From: Singulisphaera sp. GP187
GTDB taxonomy: Bacteria; Planctomycetota; Planctomycetia; Gemmatales; Gemmataceae
Assembly: GCA_945861245.1 (NCBI GenBank)
Contig: CAMAUE010000048.1
Coordinates: 1-34,087, forward strand
Length of the DNA: 34,087 nt
Direction of reading: 5' to 3'
Under the pieces are notes generated by a model that saw only the letters and a list, made by a program, of their open reading frames with translations, was not told the origin of the DNA and did no database searches. The translations under genes and the position numbers were made by a program. This document shows, piece after piece, positions 1 through 8,370 of the stretch. Each line of letters begins with the position of its first letter. Position 1 is the first letter of the stretch.

Positions 1-768
1 AAGAACCCCGATCCAGGTACGGGGACGGGCGCCATCTACGATTACAGCAAGTCAAAGCTCGTGCCAGGCTCGGCTGCGGTCTATGGCCCGCCGGGTGCGC
101 CGACCAACGGGTTTGTGGGAATTTGGCGACCGGAAACGCGCTCGGTTCCAATTGCCGTCTTGAAGTGTCCATCGGATCCGAGCGGATTTCAGCCCGCCGC
201 CGGCAGCGGCTTGGTCTACGCCAACACCACGACGCCGTGGTCCAGCACCAACTACCTAGCGAACTGGAATGTCTTTTCCGCCGAGCAGCCCAGCCTGGGT
301 TACCAGGCCCCGCCGCAGAAATTCACGAACGTCACCGATGGACTCTCCAATGTCGTCCTTCTTGCCGAAGGCTATGCGTGGTGCGAAGCCCGTGGCCGTA
401 CCGCGCTGCTTGCCTGGCACCTGGGCGGCGGCGGAAACAATTATGGCGGGGTGCATAACTTCGGTTTGACATTTGGTCTTGGCAACAACAAGATCGACCT
501 CGGCGCTGGCCCTGTCTCCGTCGCCAGTGCGAATGGCTATCCCAATCCGTCGCTCAGCGCGCCTCTGGTTTTCATGTTCCAGATTCGTCCCGATCCCATC
601 CAATCCGGCGCGATCGGCTGTGATTCGCTCACCGTTCAGACTGGCCACGACGCCCTCAATATCGCCATGGGCGATTGCAGTGTCCGGTCGTTCTCATCGT
701 CGATGGATCGCATGACCTGGGCTGCTCTAATGCTCCCCAGTGACGGCGCCGTGGTGACGGCGGAATAG
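1..768 (+). CDS. DUF1559 family protein, C-terminal part (5' end outside window)
   Basis: The frame is open from base 1 to the TAG at 766-768, so this is the 3' end of a longer gene. The end carries the family hallmark, a His followed about nine residues later by an Asp-Gly type turn (GHDALNIAMGDCSVRSF; the usual DG is DC here), then a short hydrophobic and acidic tail. DUF1559 proteins are expanded in planctomycetes; they begin with a pilin-like type IV prepilin signal and carry a globular extracellular domain, and their function is not established. The N-terminal prepilin signal cannot be checked here. An internal GTG at 61 is not needed as a start because coding continues upstream. Family assignment is fairly sure; role is unknown. 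Confidence 0.85.
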   Translation, partial: KNPDPGTGTGAIYDYSKSKLVPGSAAVYGPPGAPTNGFVGIWRPETRSVPIAVLKCPSDPSGFQPAAGSGLVYANTTTPWSSTNYLANWNVFSAEQPSLGYQAPPQKFTNVTDGLSNVVLLAEGYAWCEARGRTALLAWHLGGGGNNYGGVHNFGLTFGLGNNKIDLGAGPVSVASANGYPNPSLSAPLVFMFQIRPDPIQSGAIGCDSLTVQTGHDALNIAMGDCSVRSFSSSMDRMTWAALMLPSDGAVVTAE

Positions 769-820
769 GTCGAATACAAAGTCGGATCGCACGGATTCGG
801 AGTTTATTAACTTCCCAGTA

Positions 821-878
821 TTCCGCTTGCGGCTTAGCGCTCGCGTGGGGTAACCCGAGCGCTAAGCCGCAAGCGGAA
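821..878. repeat. Inverted repeat, family A
   Basis: Two 23-nt arms at 821-843 and 856-878 are exact reverse complements around a 12-nt loop. The core recurs as a pair or single arm at 1651-1708, 2682-2704, 5888-5908, 7655-7676 and 15109-15166. It sits between convergent genes, so it could also end transcription, but there is no T tract. Confidence 0.9.
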
Positions 879-900
879 CTTACCAACCGACGTGCACTCG

Positions 901-1593
901 CTAAAATCGCCACGGCACAATCGCTGGCACCCTTCGCCGATATTCCTCGTATTCCGAGCCGAATTCACGAACCAGATCGTGCTCCTCCCAACGGATTGCG
1001 ACCAAAACATACATCGTCATGCCGAGGTTCATCATCAGCAACTCCGGCGGCATCACCGGCACGCCCCAAATCGCAATCAATAACCCAAGCATCAACGGAT
1101 GCCGCATCAAGCGATAAGGCCCTTCGATACGCAATTTCGCGGGCCCAGGCCTGACACCGGTCCAACCCTGCGTCAGGCCGAAGAACGTCGCATGATCGAA
1201 CCACGTCGCACAGACTCCGACACCGAAGGCACCCAATAAACTGACCGCGACAATGGCGATCGGGCCGTGCCAGAACGGCTCACCTGGCAGCGGTTGCCAA
1301 AGGACGGTCAATAAACCAAGTACCAATCCCGATGCTGCAACGTAGGTGGATCGTTCGAGACATTCAGGAACAATACGTAAGATGTATTTCTTATACGCCG
1401 GACGTGCCATGCCGCTGTGTTGCATCGCGAACAATGCCAGCAAACCGAGATTGATACCCATCGACCAGGCCGTCGAGGTCGCCTCGCCTCGGGGCCAAAC
1501 GCCTATTCCGGCGCCGAGAACGTACGCGAAATAGACACTCGCGCCGGCGAGTCCGATCAGGTAGGCGATAACTGAGTACACTCGCCGCAACAT
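901..1593 (-). CDS. MddA/NnrU-type membrane S-methyltransferase (isoprenylcysteine methyltransferase-like)
   Basis: A 230-residue polytopic membrane protein with about five hydrophobic segments (near residues 5-29, 46-58, 85-105, 112-130 and 180-200). Conserved blocks are QHSGMARP (58-65), ERSTYV (80-85), RHPLMLG (164-170) and EEHDLVREFGSEYEEYRRR (203-221). The RHPLxxG plus EExxLxxxFGxxYxxY pattern is the SAM-binding end of the isoprenylcysteine methyltransferase-like superfamily; the QHSxMAR and ERSTYV blocks point to the MddA/NnrU branch. MddA methylates methanethiol to dimethyl sulfide. Whether this protein uses methanethiol is inference. ATG at 1593; the ribosome binding site is weak. It stands alone between two family A repeats. 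Confidence 0.75.
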   Translation of the reverse strand: MLRRVYSVIAYLIGLAGASVYFAYVLGAGIGVWPRGEATSTAWSMGINLGLLALFAMQHSGMARPAYKKYILRIVPECLERSTYVAASGLVLGLLTVLWQPLPGEPFWHGPIAIVAVSLLGAFGVGVCATWFDHATFFGLTQGWTGVRPGPAKLRIEGPYRLMRHPLMLGLLIAIWGVPVMPPELLMMNLGMTMYVLVAIRWEEHDLVREFGSEYEEYRRRVPAIVPWRF

Positions 1594-1650
1594 GGGTGCT
1601 TTCTTTCGTGAACTGCCCGTGTAAGATAGGCGTGTTGAACTTCCCGGTAA

Positions 1651-1708
1651 TACCGCTGGCGGCTTAGCGCTCGCACGGAGTATTCCGAGCGTAAAGCCGC
1701 TAGCGGAA
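1651..1708. repeat. Inverted repeat, family A (diverged copy)
   Basis: Arms at 1651-1673 and 1686-1708 match the family A core with a few changes (ccgctggcgg and ccgctagcgg in place of ccgcttgcgg). It lies in the divergent gap between the methyltransferase gene and dapA. Confidence 0.85.
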
Positions 1709-1782
1709 AATAAGTATCAGGAAGTTGCTTCTTACCGCCTGCATAACTGCAATTGTACGATTCACTGACGAAAGGGTTTTTC

Positions 1783-2670
1783 ATGGCCACCAAGGGCGAA
1801 ATGTTTGCGGGTCTCACCGTTGCGATGATTACGCCATTCAAAAACGGCGAGGTCGATTACGACGCCCTTCGCAAGATCGTCGATTGGCACGTCGCCGAAG
1901 GAACCGATTGCCTGGCGCCGTGTGGCACAACGGGCGAATCGCCGACACTCAACCACGACGAACACGAAAAAATCGTCGCTACCGTTTGCGAATGCGCGCG
2001 TGGTCGAATCAAGGTCATGGCCGGCACGGGATCGAACAGCACCCGCGAAGCGATTCGCTTGACCAAGTCTGCGAAGAAGGCCGGCGCGAACGGGGCACTG
2101 ATGGTCGGACCGTACTACAACAAGCCGACACAGGACGGGTACTTCAAGCATTTCGCCGCTGTTGCCGAGGCCGTCGACTTGCCAATCGTACTCTACAACA
2201 TCCCCGGTCGCACTGGCTCGAACATCCTGCCGGAGACGATTGCGAATCTCGCAAAACTGCCGACGATTGTTGCCGTTAAAGAGGCGACAGGTTCGATGGA
2301 TCAGGCGTCGGCCATCGCCGCATTGTGCGACATAACGCTGCTTTCCGGTGACGACAGCCTGACGCTGCCGCTGATGAGCATCGGCGGTCGCGGCGTCGTC
2401 AGCGTCGTCGGCAATGTCGTGCCGCGCGACATGAAGGCGCTCGTTGCCGCCTGGGATGCTGGCAAACGCGACGAGGCGATTCGCTTGCACTACAAGCTGT
2501 TCACGCTGTGTCGGGATATGTTGGGCATCTCGACGAACCCGATCCCCGTGAAGACCGCGTTGCGCATGCTGGGCAGGGACACCGGCGAATTGCGATTGCC
2601 GCTCTGCACGATGGACGCCAACCAAGAGGCCAAACTGGCGCAGACGCTGAAGGCATATGGGTTGATGTAA
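1783..2670 (+). CDS. dapA: 4-hydroxy-tetrahydrodipicolinate synthase
   Basis: Condenses pyruvate with aspartate semialdehyde in the diaminopimelate/lysine pathway; a cytosolic TIM-barrel enzyme. The product is 295 residues, the usual length. Visible landmarks are the Thr-Thr pair in GTTGES (49-50), Tyr111 in GPYYNKP, catalytic Tyr138 in LYNIPGRTG with Arg143, and the Schiff-base Lys166 in VAVKEATG. I chose ATG 1783 because it follows an AAAGGG site at 1771-1776 and starts where the family normally starts; a TTG at 1753 would add ten unconserved residues. The gene is single, flanked by family A repeats on both sides. Confidence 0.95.
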   Translation: MATKGEMFAGLTVAMITPFKNGEVDYDALRKIVDWHVAEGTDCLAPCGTTGESPTLNHDEHEKIVATVCECARGRIKVMAGTGSNSTREAIRLTKSAKKAGANGALMVGPYYNKPTQDGYFKHFAAVAEAVDLPIVLYNIPGRTGSNILPETIANLAKLPTIVAVKEATGSMDQASAIAALCDITLLSGDDSLTLPLMSIGGRGVVSVVGNVVPRDMKALVAAWDAGKRDEAIRLHYKLFTLCRDMLGISTNPIPVKTALRMLGRDTGELRLPLCTMDANQEAKLAQTLKAYGLM

Positions 2671-2681
2671 TTTGCCCCGTT

Positions 2682-2704
2682 TTCCGCTTGCGGCTTAGCG
2701 CTCG
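2682..2704. repeat. Family A repeat, single arm
   Basis: One 23-nt arm identical in core to the one at 821-843, immediately after the dapA stop codon, without a partner arm. Confidence 0.85.
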
Positions 2705-2772
2705 TCCCTCGCCCCTCGCCACATGTGAGACAGCTATAGAAATGACGCCTCAGAGCGCATTCATTCCGCAGC

Positions 2773-4173
2773 CTACTTCTTCTCCGCTGGCCTGAGCGTC
2801 CAGGCCAAGGCGAGCCACCCGTTGCGGACGCCGCCGCGCGGGGCATAGAAACGTAAGTCGGGGATCGCTTCGACTTGCGGCAACACGAGCGCGAGGCGTT
2901 GCTTCAGGACCTCCTCCATTATCGCGCCTCGCAGCAATGTGAACGCCACGGGTTGTGCATTCAGTTTCTTGCCATCGGATGTCGGTTCATCGCCGGGCAG
3001 ATATTCGATGGCGCCCTCACGCTCGGCCTGGGGCGAATCGTCGGTATTTTCTAGCCGATATTTGGCGCGAGCACGCATGCCGGCGTAGCGAGTTGTGTCA
3101 TTTTGTTTGATCGAACCGATATGGATTTCAGCGATGTAGCCGTTCTCTGTCGCGGTAACGGTGAGCGGGTCGTTTTTCGCCAATACGATGACCGTCTGCT
3201 TGCCGCCGAAGTCAGTGAGCACTTTTTCGAGCGCCCTTAGAGTGTCCTGTTTCTCGGCATCCTTTCGGCCATCGCGCAATAGACCGAGCGTTACTTCGTC
3301 GTAGAATTTCTTGATTTCGCTCAAAGGAAATTCGCGTCCACCCACGGCGATACGGGCAGCTTCGTTCATCAACGATGGATGGGCGAGCAGGCCGAGATCG
3401 AGGTTGGGCGTCATCGTCGGGCGCGGTCCGATGACGATGCTTTCCGGTATCGCCAGGCGCAGCTCGGTATGAAGCGCGTTGGCCGTGGTGCTGAATTCGA
3501 GCGAATCGATTGCCAGGCCGCGGCCCTTGAAGTGCTCGAATTCCGATTTGCCAAACGCCGTTGCCGCCTTGAGAATCGGCGTCATTTCATCGCCGAGCCG
3601 TTTCGATACACGTTGCGCCATCTTGTTCGCAGCCTCGTCCTCGGCGGCGGCCTTGGTACGCTCGAACAGAAATCGCATGACGCGTTGGGCGAGCACGTCC
3701 GGCTCAGCATAGCTCTTCACGTCGTCCAAGGTCGTGGTAGCCTCGGCCTTGCCTGGCAAATCGAACACACGAAGACCTTTGCTATCGATCACCACGCGCC
3801 GTCGAACTTCCACGTTTGTATTCGTCGAGGAATAGAGCATCGTGTGCGGTCTATAACCGATCGAACGCGAATAGATGTTGCCGTTAAACACGACATCCAT
3901 CACGCCGAACTTGGAATTGGGAATAAGTTGCACCCCGGACGTCCCGATCGTGCGCCCCACGCCTTCGACAGGCGTATCCTGGATTTCATCTTTGAAACGC
4001 TCGGTCTGATCGATCGATCGGCGAACCAGAGTGTTGATCACCGTGGCCGATACGTCGAGATAAAGGTTCGGCACCTTGGCGGTTTTCTTGTCGTTCGCGC
4101 TGAGTGGGTCTGTCGCGATGATGAGACAGACGATTGCGAGCAGCGGTTTGATAACAATGCGGATACCATTCAT
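2773..4173 (-). CDS. Secreted protein of unknown function
   Basis: 466 residues. Residues 1-27 form a signal peptide (basic start, hydrophobic run IVIKPLLAIVCLIIAT, cleavage near LSAND). The mature part shows no family I recognise; it alternates polar beta-like stretches (for example DVVFNGNIYSRSIGYRP and TELRLAIPESIVIG) with a Lys/Glu-rich helical stretch around residues 180-240. ATG 4173 is chosen because the signal peptide begins there; the frame stays open upstream to about 4839, but that stretch runs antisense through the neighbouring oxidoreductase gene. Location outside the cytoplasm is well supported, function is not. Confidence 0.75.
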   Translation of the reverse strand: MNGIRIVIKPLLAIVCLIIATDPLSANDKKTAKVPNLYLDVSATVINTLVRRSIDQTERFKDEIQDTPVEGVGRTIGTSGVQLIPNSKFGVMDVVFNGNIYSRSIGYRPHTMLYSSTNTNVEVRRRVVIDSKGLRVFDLPGKAEATTTLDDVKSYAEPDVLAQRVMRFLFERTKAAAEDEAANKMAQRVSKRLGDEMTPILKAATAFGKSEFEHFKGRGLAIDSLEFSTTANALHTELRLAIPESIVIGPRPTMTPNLDLGLLAHPSLMNEAARIAVGGREFPLSEIKKFYDEVTLGLLRDGRKDAEKQDTLRALEKVLTDFGGKQTVIVLAKNDPLTVTATENGYIAEIHIGSIKQNDTTRYAGMRARAKYRLENTDDSPQAEREGAIEYLPGDEPTSDGKKLNAQPVAFTLLRGAIMEEVLKQRLALVLPQVEAIPDLRFYAPRGGVRNGWLALAWTLRPAEKK

Positions 4174-4337
4174 CTCACTGTCTCCAACGGGCAATGCACG
4201 AATCTTCGCAACCGGCAACCGTGTCCCGTGAAAACCACCATGTTCAAAGCCGCGGAAATTGGCAAGTCGGCGGCCGGGAGATCCATCAAACCACTGAGTA
4301 CGATCGAGGCATAAGTAGTAATACTTAACGCCTTCGC

Positions 4338-5837
4338 TTATGTCCAGGCGAACCATTTCTGGAACAACCAGCGAACCGTCGGCGTGAGCCGGGTGCGGTT
4401 GTGGGCGTCGCCGAGTTTGCGTAACGCCTCGGCATGGGTTGGATAGGGATGCACGGTATTGGCGATGGCTTTCAGGCCGAGTTTGCCGGTCATCGCCAGG
4501 GCGACTTCGCCGATCATGTCGCCAGCGTGGCGCGACACGATCGTCGCACCGATGATTGCGTCGCTTCCCTTGCGAACGAGAACCTTCGCGAAGCCGTCCG
4601 TATCGCCATCGAGGATCGCGCGATCGATATGAGTGAACGGCTGTGTGAACACATCCACGGCGATCCCACGTGCCAGTGCTTCCGCTTCCGTTAAGCCGAC
4701 TTGCGACACTTCCGGATCGGTGTAGGTGCACCAGGGGATTACCAGATCGCTGGCCTTCGCCCGGCCAAGAAACAGCGCGTTGCGGACGGCGATTCGCGCA
4801 TACGCATCGGCTGCATGCGTGAACTTGAATCGCGAGCAAATATCGCCAGCGGCATACACGCGCGCGTTCGTCGTCCGCAGGCGATCATCGACGATGACAC
4901 CCGCCTTGGGATCGAACTGGATTCCCGCGGTTCCTAAGTCCAATCCTTCCACATTCGGCACACGCCCAGCGGCAACCAAAATGGCATCGGCGGTTATCAC
5001 GCGCTCACCGCGATGATACACGCGGACAATTTTCGCAGCCGCGTCGGTCGATTCAATTGCGTCGATCCGCGCGTCGAGTAGTAGCTCCACACCGTCGCGT
5101 TCAAGGTGTTTCGCGAGGATTTCCGAGGCGGCGACGTCCTCTCGAGGCAGCACGAGCGAATGGTTGCCGATGAGCGTGACGCGCGAACCGAAGCGAGCGA
5201 ACGCCTGGGCCAACTCGCAGCCGATCGGTCCGGCGCCGATCACGGCCAGGCTCGCGGGCAGGGTGGTGAGATTGAAGATCGTTTCGTTCGTCAGCACGCC
5301 GGCCTCGTTCAATCCGGGAATCGCGGGCAGCATCGGGCGCGTGCCCGTGGCGATGATCGCGCGGGCGAAACGCAGGGTTTGCTCGGCAACTGCGATGCTG
5401 TCGGAACCCGTAAAACGAGCATCGCCTAAGAACACATCGACGCCGAGATCGCGAAACCGCTGCACGGAATCGTTGGGGCTGATGTCGGCCCGCAGTCGGC
5501 GCATGCGATCCATGATCGCGGCGAAGTTGACGCGCACGTCGCCAACGATCTCGACGCCGAACTCGGCACTTCGCCGAACATCGGCGACGGCACGGCCTGC
5601 GCGAAGCAGCGCCTTGGACGGCACGCAGCCGAAGTTCAGGCAATCGCCGCCGAGGTAACGACGTTCGATCAGCGCGACTTTCGCGCCGAGTGTCGCGGCG
5701 CCGGCGGCGCTGACAAGGCCGGCTGTCCCCGCGCCGATCACCACAAGGTGATACCGTTCCTTCGGCGTCGGGTTGACCCAGTCCGCAGGCCGCACGCTTC
5801 GCAACAGGCGTGCGTCGTTGGCATCGTTTGGGGTCAT
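4338..5837 (-). CDS. MerA-like pyridine nucleotide-disulfide oxidoreductase
   Basis: 499 residues, class I flavoprotein disulfide reductase. An extension of about 28 residues precedes the FAD-binding motif GAGTAG (35-40). The redox-active disulfide is Cys66/Cys71 in GGDCLNFGCVPSK. A second Rossmann motif, GAGPIGCELAQAFARFG, binds NAD(P)H, and YAAGD belongs to the FAD domain. The dimerisation domain ends with HPYPTHAEAL, which holds the His-Glu pair. The closest named relatives are mercuric reductases, but this protein lacks the N-terminal heavy-metal-associated domain and the C-terminal vicinal cysteines of MerA, ending WLFQKWFAWT. Mercury reduction is therefore unlikely; the substrate is unknown. 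No lipoyl-dehydrogenase partners are adjacent. Confidence 0.8.
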   Translation of the reverse strand: MTPNDANDARLLRSVRPADWVNPTPKERYHLVVIGAGTAGLVSAAGAATLGAKVALIERRYLGGDCLNFGCVPSKALLRAGRAVADVRRSAEFGVEIVGDVRVNFAAIMDRMRRLRADISPNDSVQRFRDLGVDVFLGDARFTGSDSIAVAEQTLRFARAIIATGTRPMLPAIPGLNEAGVLTNETIFNLTTLPASLAVIGAGPIGCELAQAFARFGSRVTLIGNHSLVLPREDVAASEILAKHLERDGVELLLDARIDAIESTDAAAKIVRVYHRGERVITADAILVAAGRVPNVEGLDLGTAGIQFDPKAGVIVDDRLRTTNARVYAAGDICSRFKFTHAADAYARIAVRNALFLGRAKASDLVIPWCTYTDPEVSQVGLTEAEALARGIAVDVFTQPFTHIDRAILDGDTDGFAKVLVRKGSDAIIGATIVSRHAGDMIGEVALAMTGKLGLKAIANTVHPYPTHAEALRKLGDAHNRTRLTPTVRWLFQKWFAWT

Positions 5838-5887
5838 TTCGGTCTTCCTTTATCGCCTGTTCACGAGTGCTTGGGAGGTTTCCACAT

Positions 5888-5908
5888 GAGCGCTAAGCCG
5901 CAAGCGGC
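5888..5908. repeat. Family A repeat, single arm (reverse orientation)
   Basis: The reverse-complement form of the family A core (gcgctaagccgcaagcgg) in the gap between ybaK and the oxidoreductase gene. Confidence 0.8.
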
Positions 5909-5938
5909 TAAACGGGAACGGCGATCCTCCGGTCCCCA

Positions 5939-6409
5939 TCATTCCCTCGCCAGCGCGACCAATTTCGCGTCCGTCAGTGTTAGCAGAGCATCCGGCGCGA
6001 TTTCGATTTGCAGTCCGCGTTGCCCCGCGCTGATGTAGATCGTCTCGAACAGGCACGCCGATTCGTCCAGAAACGTCGGCAGCGCTCTGCGCCCGCCCAG
6101 CGGACTGATGCCCCCCACGACGTAGCCCGTCGTCTTCTCCGCAAGTTTCGGGTCAGCCAGCTCCGCTTTTTTTCCGTCCGCGGCGGCAGCAAGTTTTTTC
6201 AGATCGAGCTTCCCCGCAACAGGAAGTATCGTCATCACGAGCGCATCGCCATCGACACGAGCGACCAGTGTCTTGAACATGCGTTCGGGCGACACGCCGA
6301 GCTTGGCCGCGGCTTCCTCGCCAAACGATTCCGCACTCGCGTCATGCGTGTAGCGATGCAGGGTGAACGCGACGTTCTTCGCTTGCAGCAATCGTATCGC
6401 GGGAGTCAC
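5939..6409 (-). CDS. ybaK: Cys-tRNA(Pro)/Cys-tRNA(Cys) deacylase YbaK/EbsC
   Basis: Trans-editing enzyme that hydrolyses Cys-tRNA(Pro) made in error by prolyl-tRNA synthetase. The 156 residues match the family length. Conserved blocks are RMFKTL (with the key lysine), PVAGKLDLKKLA and TGYVVGGISPLGGRR. The start is set at GTG 6409, which gives TPAIRLLQ at the N-terminus as in family members, with CAGGG upstream at a suitable distance. A GTG at 6418 is also possible. An ATG at 6466 would put a family B palindrome inside the gene and add residues without conservation, so I consider it too long. Confidence 0.88.
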   Translation of the reverse strand: MTPAIRLLQAKNVAFTLHRYTHDASAESFGEEAAAKLGVSPERMFKTLVARVDGDALVMTILPVAGKLDLKKLAAAADGKKAELADPKLAEKTTGYVVGGISPLGGRRALPTFLDESACLFETIYISAGQRGLQIEIAPDALLTLTDAKLVALARE

Positions 6410-6438
6410 GTGCGGCACCCTGGATCGAATTTTGTTTT

Positions 6439-6494
6439 GCCGCGACGCGAAGCGGAGCGCGGCCACTCGCCCGCGCTCCGCTTCGCGTCGCGGC
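6439..6494. repeat. Inverted repeat, family B, touching a stop codon
   Basis: Perfect 24-nt arms at 6439-6462 and 6471-6494 with an 8-nt loop. The right arm runs into the TAG stop (6494-6496) of the glycosyltransferase gene, so its mRNA would end in a very stable hairpin. A related copy lies at 12862-12946. Confidence 0.9.
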
Positions 6495-7633
6495 TAAACC
6501 TCGTTTTGGCGCAGCTCCGCAAGCGGGTAGAAGCAACCGCGCCAGGCGATGCCGCCGCGTTTGAGCGTCAGGAATGCCGAGCGTGCGAATATCCACACGA
6601 GAATCGTCGTGAGCACGGGCGTCAGCACGGCGGTGAGGCGCGACTGGCTGGTGAACGGAAGAAACAAGGCGAGCGTCCACATCGACACGAAGCTCGCCGA
6701 CGCAGCGACAATCGTCGTCGGCACGTCGGTCCAACCAAGCAGGGCGAGCGGTCCGAGGTCGGACAACAGCACCACACACAATCCGAATGCGAGGAACCAG
6801 ACGCGGTAATCGACGCCCGCAAGTATGTTCTTCTCCAGCCCGACCGTCATCGCCCGAACCGACGAGTACCATTGCAGCGATAGCGCGTCCTGGCCGAACA
6901 CAATCTCCTGGCGGAAGCCGCCGAGCTTGAGAATCTTGCCGAGCTTCATGTCATCGTCAGGCCGCAAACGGATGCGTTCGTGCCCGCCAGCCGCCTCATA
7001 GGCATTGCGGCGAACGAGGTTGAACGCACCCAGCCCGATATGGTTCGGCGACTTCGGATCGCGTGCCCGCCACGGTTTGACGAACAGCGTGAAGTTGCGA
7101 ATGAACATCGCCGACAGCATATTGATCCAGAAACTATCCGATCGGATGACGGGCGATACGGTCAGGTGATCGATCCGGTCGTTGACCAGGAGTGCGACGG
7201 TGCGCTTAAGCGCGTCCGGCGTGAAGACGATGTCGGCGTCGGTGAACAGCAGCAACTCGCCGGTCGCGATCGACACGCCGCGCATGAGAGCGTGGTTCTT
7301 CCCTAGCCAACCCGCAGGCAACTCAGTGATCGTTTCAATTCGCAGCTGGGGATGCGTCGCCTGGACCATGGTAAGCACTTCGCCCGTGCGATCCGTCGAG
7401 CGGTCGTTGACGACGATGACTTCGACGTTGGGATAATCGAGCGCGAGCACCGAGCGCAACGCTTGTTCGATCTCGGCTTCCTCGTCGCGGGCCGGGATAA
7501 GGATCGACACCCGCGGCCAAGCGCCATCGATCGTGGTCTCTGGCGGAAGGTCGCGTGCTTGCGCGCGGCCATAGAGCAACAACACGAGGTTGTAGAGTTG
7601 AAGGGCCAATAGAGCGCACGCAAGGTAGAGCAC
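6494..7633 (-). CDS. Membrane-anchored family 2 glycosyltransferase
   Basis: 379 residues. One N-terminal membrane segment (2-21) precedes a GT-A domain with RVSILIPARDEE (41-52), VNDRSTD (75-81) and the metal-binding TDAD (131-134). GAFNLVRRNAYEAAGGHE follows, then three hydrophobic segments after about residue 270. The layout resembles HpnB/CrtQ-type transferases acting on lipid acceptors at the membrane. No hopanoid or carotenoid genes adjoin it, so the acceptor is unknown. The start is GTG 7633; the residues from there form a good signal-anchor. A family A repeat arm lies just upstream and a family B palindrome overlaps the stop. Confidence 0.85.
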   Translation of the reverse strand: MLYLACALLALQLYNLVLLLYGRAQARDLPPETTIDGAWPRVSILIPARDEEAEIEQALRSVLALDYPNVEVIVVNDRSTDRTGEVLTMVQATHPQLRIETITELPAGWLGKNHALMRGVSIATGELLLFTDADIVFTPDALKRTVALLVNDRIDHLTVSPVIRSDSFWINMLSAMFIRNFTLFVKPWRARDPKSPNHIGLGAFNLVRRNAYEAAGGHERIRLRPDDDMKLGKILKLGGFRQEIVFGQDALSLQWYSSVRAMTVGLEKNILAGVDYRVWFLAFGLCVVLLSDLGPLALLGWTDVPTTIVAASASFVSMWTLALFLPFTSQSRLTAVLTPVLTTILVWIFARSAFLTLKRGGIAWRGCFYPLAELRQNEV

Positions 7634-7654
7634 GATGTCATCCGATCCGTTTTT

Positions 7655-7676
7655 TCCGCTTGCGGCTTAGCGCTCG
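7655..7676. repeat. Family A repeat, single arm
   Basis: Core ttccgcttgcggcttagcgc just upstream of the glycosyltransferase start, in the divergent gap 7634-7870. The rest of that gap contains no recognisable gene. Confidence 0.85.
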
Positions 7677-7870
7677 GAATATTCCGTGCGATCGTCAAGG
7701 TTTTCTATTTGTGCTAAGCTATGATTCCACGTAACCCCGGCGAGGCTCCTTGCGTGTCAACGACCGCAACCCTAAGATCATTGCAATCAGCGATCCTCAT
7801 CGCGGCATCCTTCGCTGGCGCTCATGCTCTGAAATAAAATTCCTCGATGACGTCAGGAGCAAACAACCCC

Positions 7871-8293
7871 ATGGACGATTCGCAACCAGCCTTCGACGCC
7901 GATCCTGCTGCCGAGCCGAGTAGGCCTCGCCGACCCTGGGCGGCGAAATTCCGTGATGCGCTGCGCGGCATGAAGCTCGGCATCCGCGGGCATAGCAGCT
8001 TCTTTGTGCACTTCTTCGCCGCTGCCCTCGTCATGGCGGCAGGCGTTGCTTTGCAGTGCACGCTACACGAGTGGGTGATCTTGGTGCTGTGCATCGGCGG
8101 TGTTCTGACGGCGGAGCTATTCAACAGTGCACTCGAAGTGCTGCATCGCGGCCTCGACCCGGAGACGCGGGAGCGCAACTACAAAGCGCTCGACATCGCC
8201 GCCGGCGCGGTGCTGATGGCGAGCGTGACCGCGGCAGTCGTCGGCGCGATCGTTATCGCTTATCAACTCGCGAAGTTGTTGCACTGGATTTGA
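7871..8293 (+). CDS. Diacylglycerol/undecaprenol kinase family protein
   Basis: 140 residues. A hydrophilic Pro/Arg-rich N-terminus is followed by an amphipathic helix and three membrane segments (about 43-62, 68-85, 110-132). The signature ELFNSALE (82-89) matches the E-x-x-N-[ST]-A-x-E catalytic motif, and KALDIAAGAVL (105-115) is the second conserved block. Enzymes of this family phosphorylate diacylglycerol (Gram-negative DgkA) or undecaprenol; sequence alone does not decide which. I choose ATG 7871 because AGGAG lies at 7855-7859; an in-frame ATG at 7847 has no such site. Single gene, convergent with the next. Confidence 0.88.
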   Translation: MDDSQPAFDADPAAEPSRPRRPWAAKFRDALRGMKLGIRGHSSFFVHFFAAALVMAAGVALQCTLHEWVILVLCIGGVLTAELFNSALEVLHRGLDPETRERNYKALDIAAGAVLMASVTAAVVGAIVIAYQLAKLLHWI

Positions 8294-8370
8294 AGCGGAC
8301 GCGAGCGGTTGCGGCAGAAACGCTTGCGATCGCGTGGGATATTTCGAGCGCTACACCGCAAGCGGTTATC

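Noticed and set aside
3379..4314. 311-codon plus-strand frame
   Set aside because: It lies entirely opposite the secreted protein gene, has His/Arg-rich composition typical of antisense frames in GC-rich DNA and no domain or ribosome binding site.
4174..4839. N-terminal extension of the 466-residue secreted protein to 4839
   Set aside because: It would read antisense through the 3' end of the oxidoreductase gene and bury a clear signal peptide inside the protein.
4338..5837. Naming the flavoprotein mercuric reductase
   Set aside because: No N-terminal metal-binding domain, no C-terminal Cys pair and no mer genes nearby.
6410..6466. ATG 6466 as the ybaK start
   Set aside because: The added residues are encoded by the family B palindrome, and homologues start at the TPAIRLLQ region.
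7754..7837. 27-residue frame starting GTG with a signal-peptide-like sequence (STTATLRSLQSAILIAAS)
   Set aside because: Very short, stops directly after the hydrophobic part and only a weak GAGG precedes it. It may be the relic of an exported protein gene, but support is too thin.
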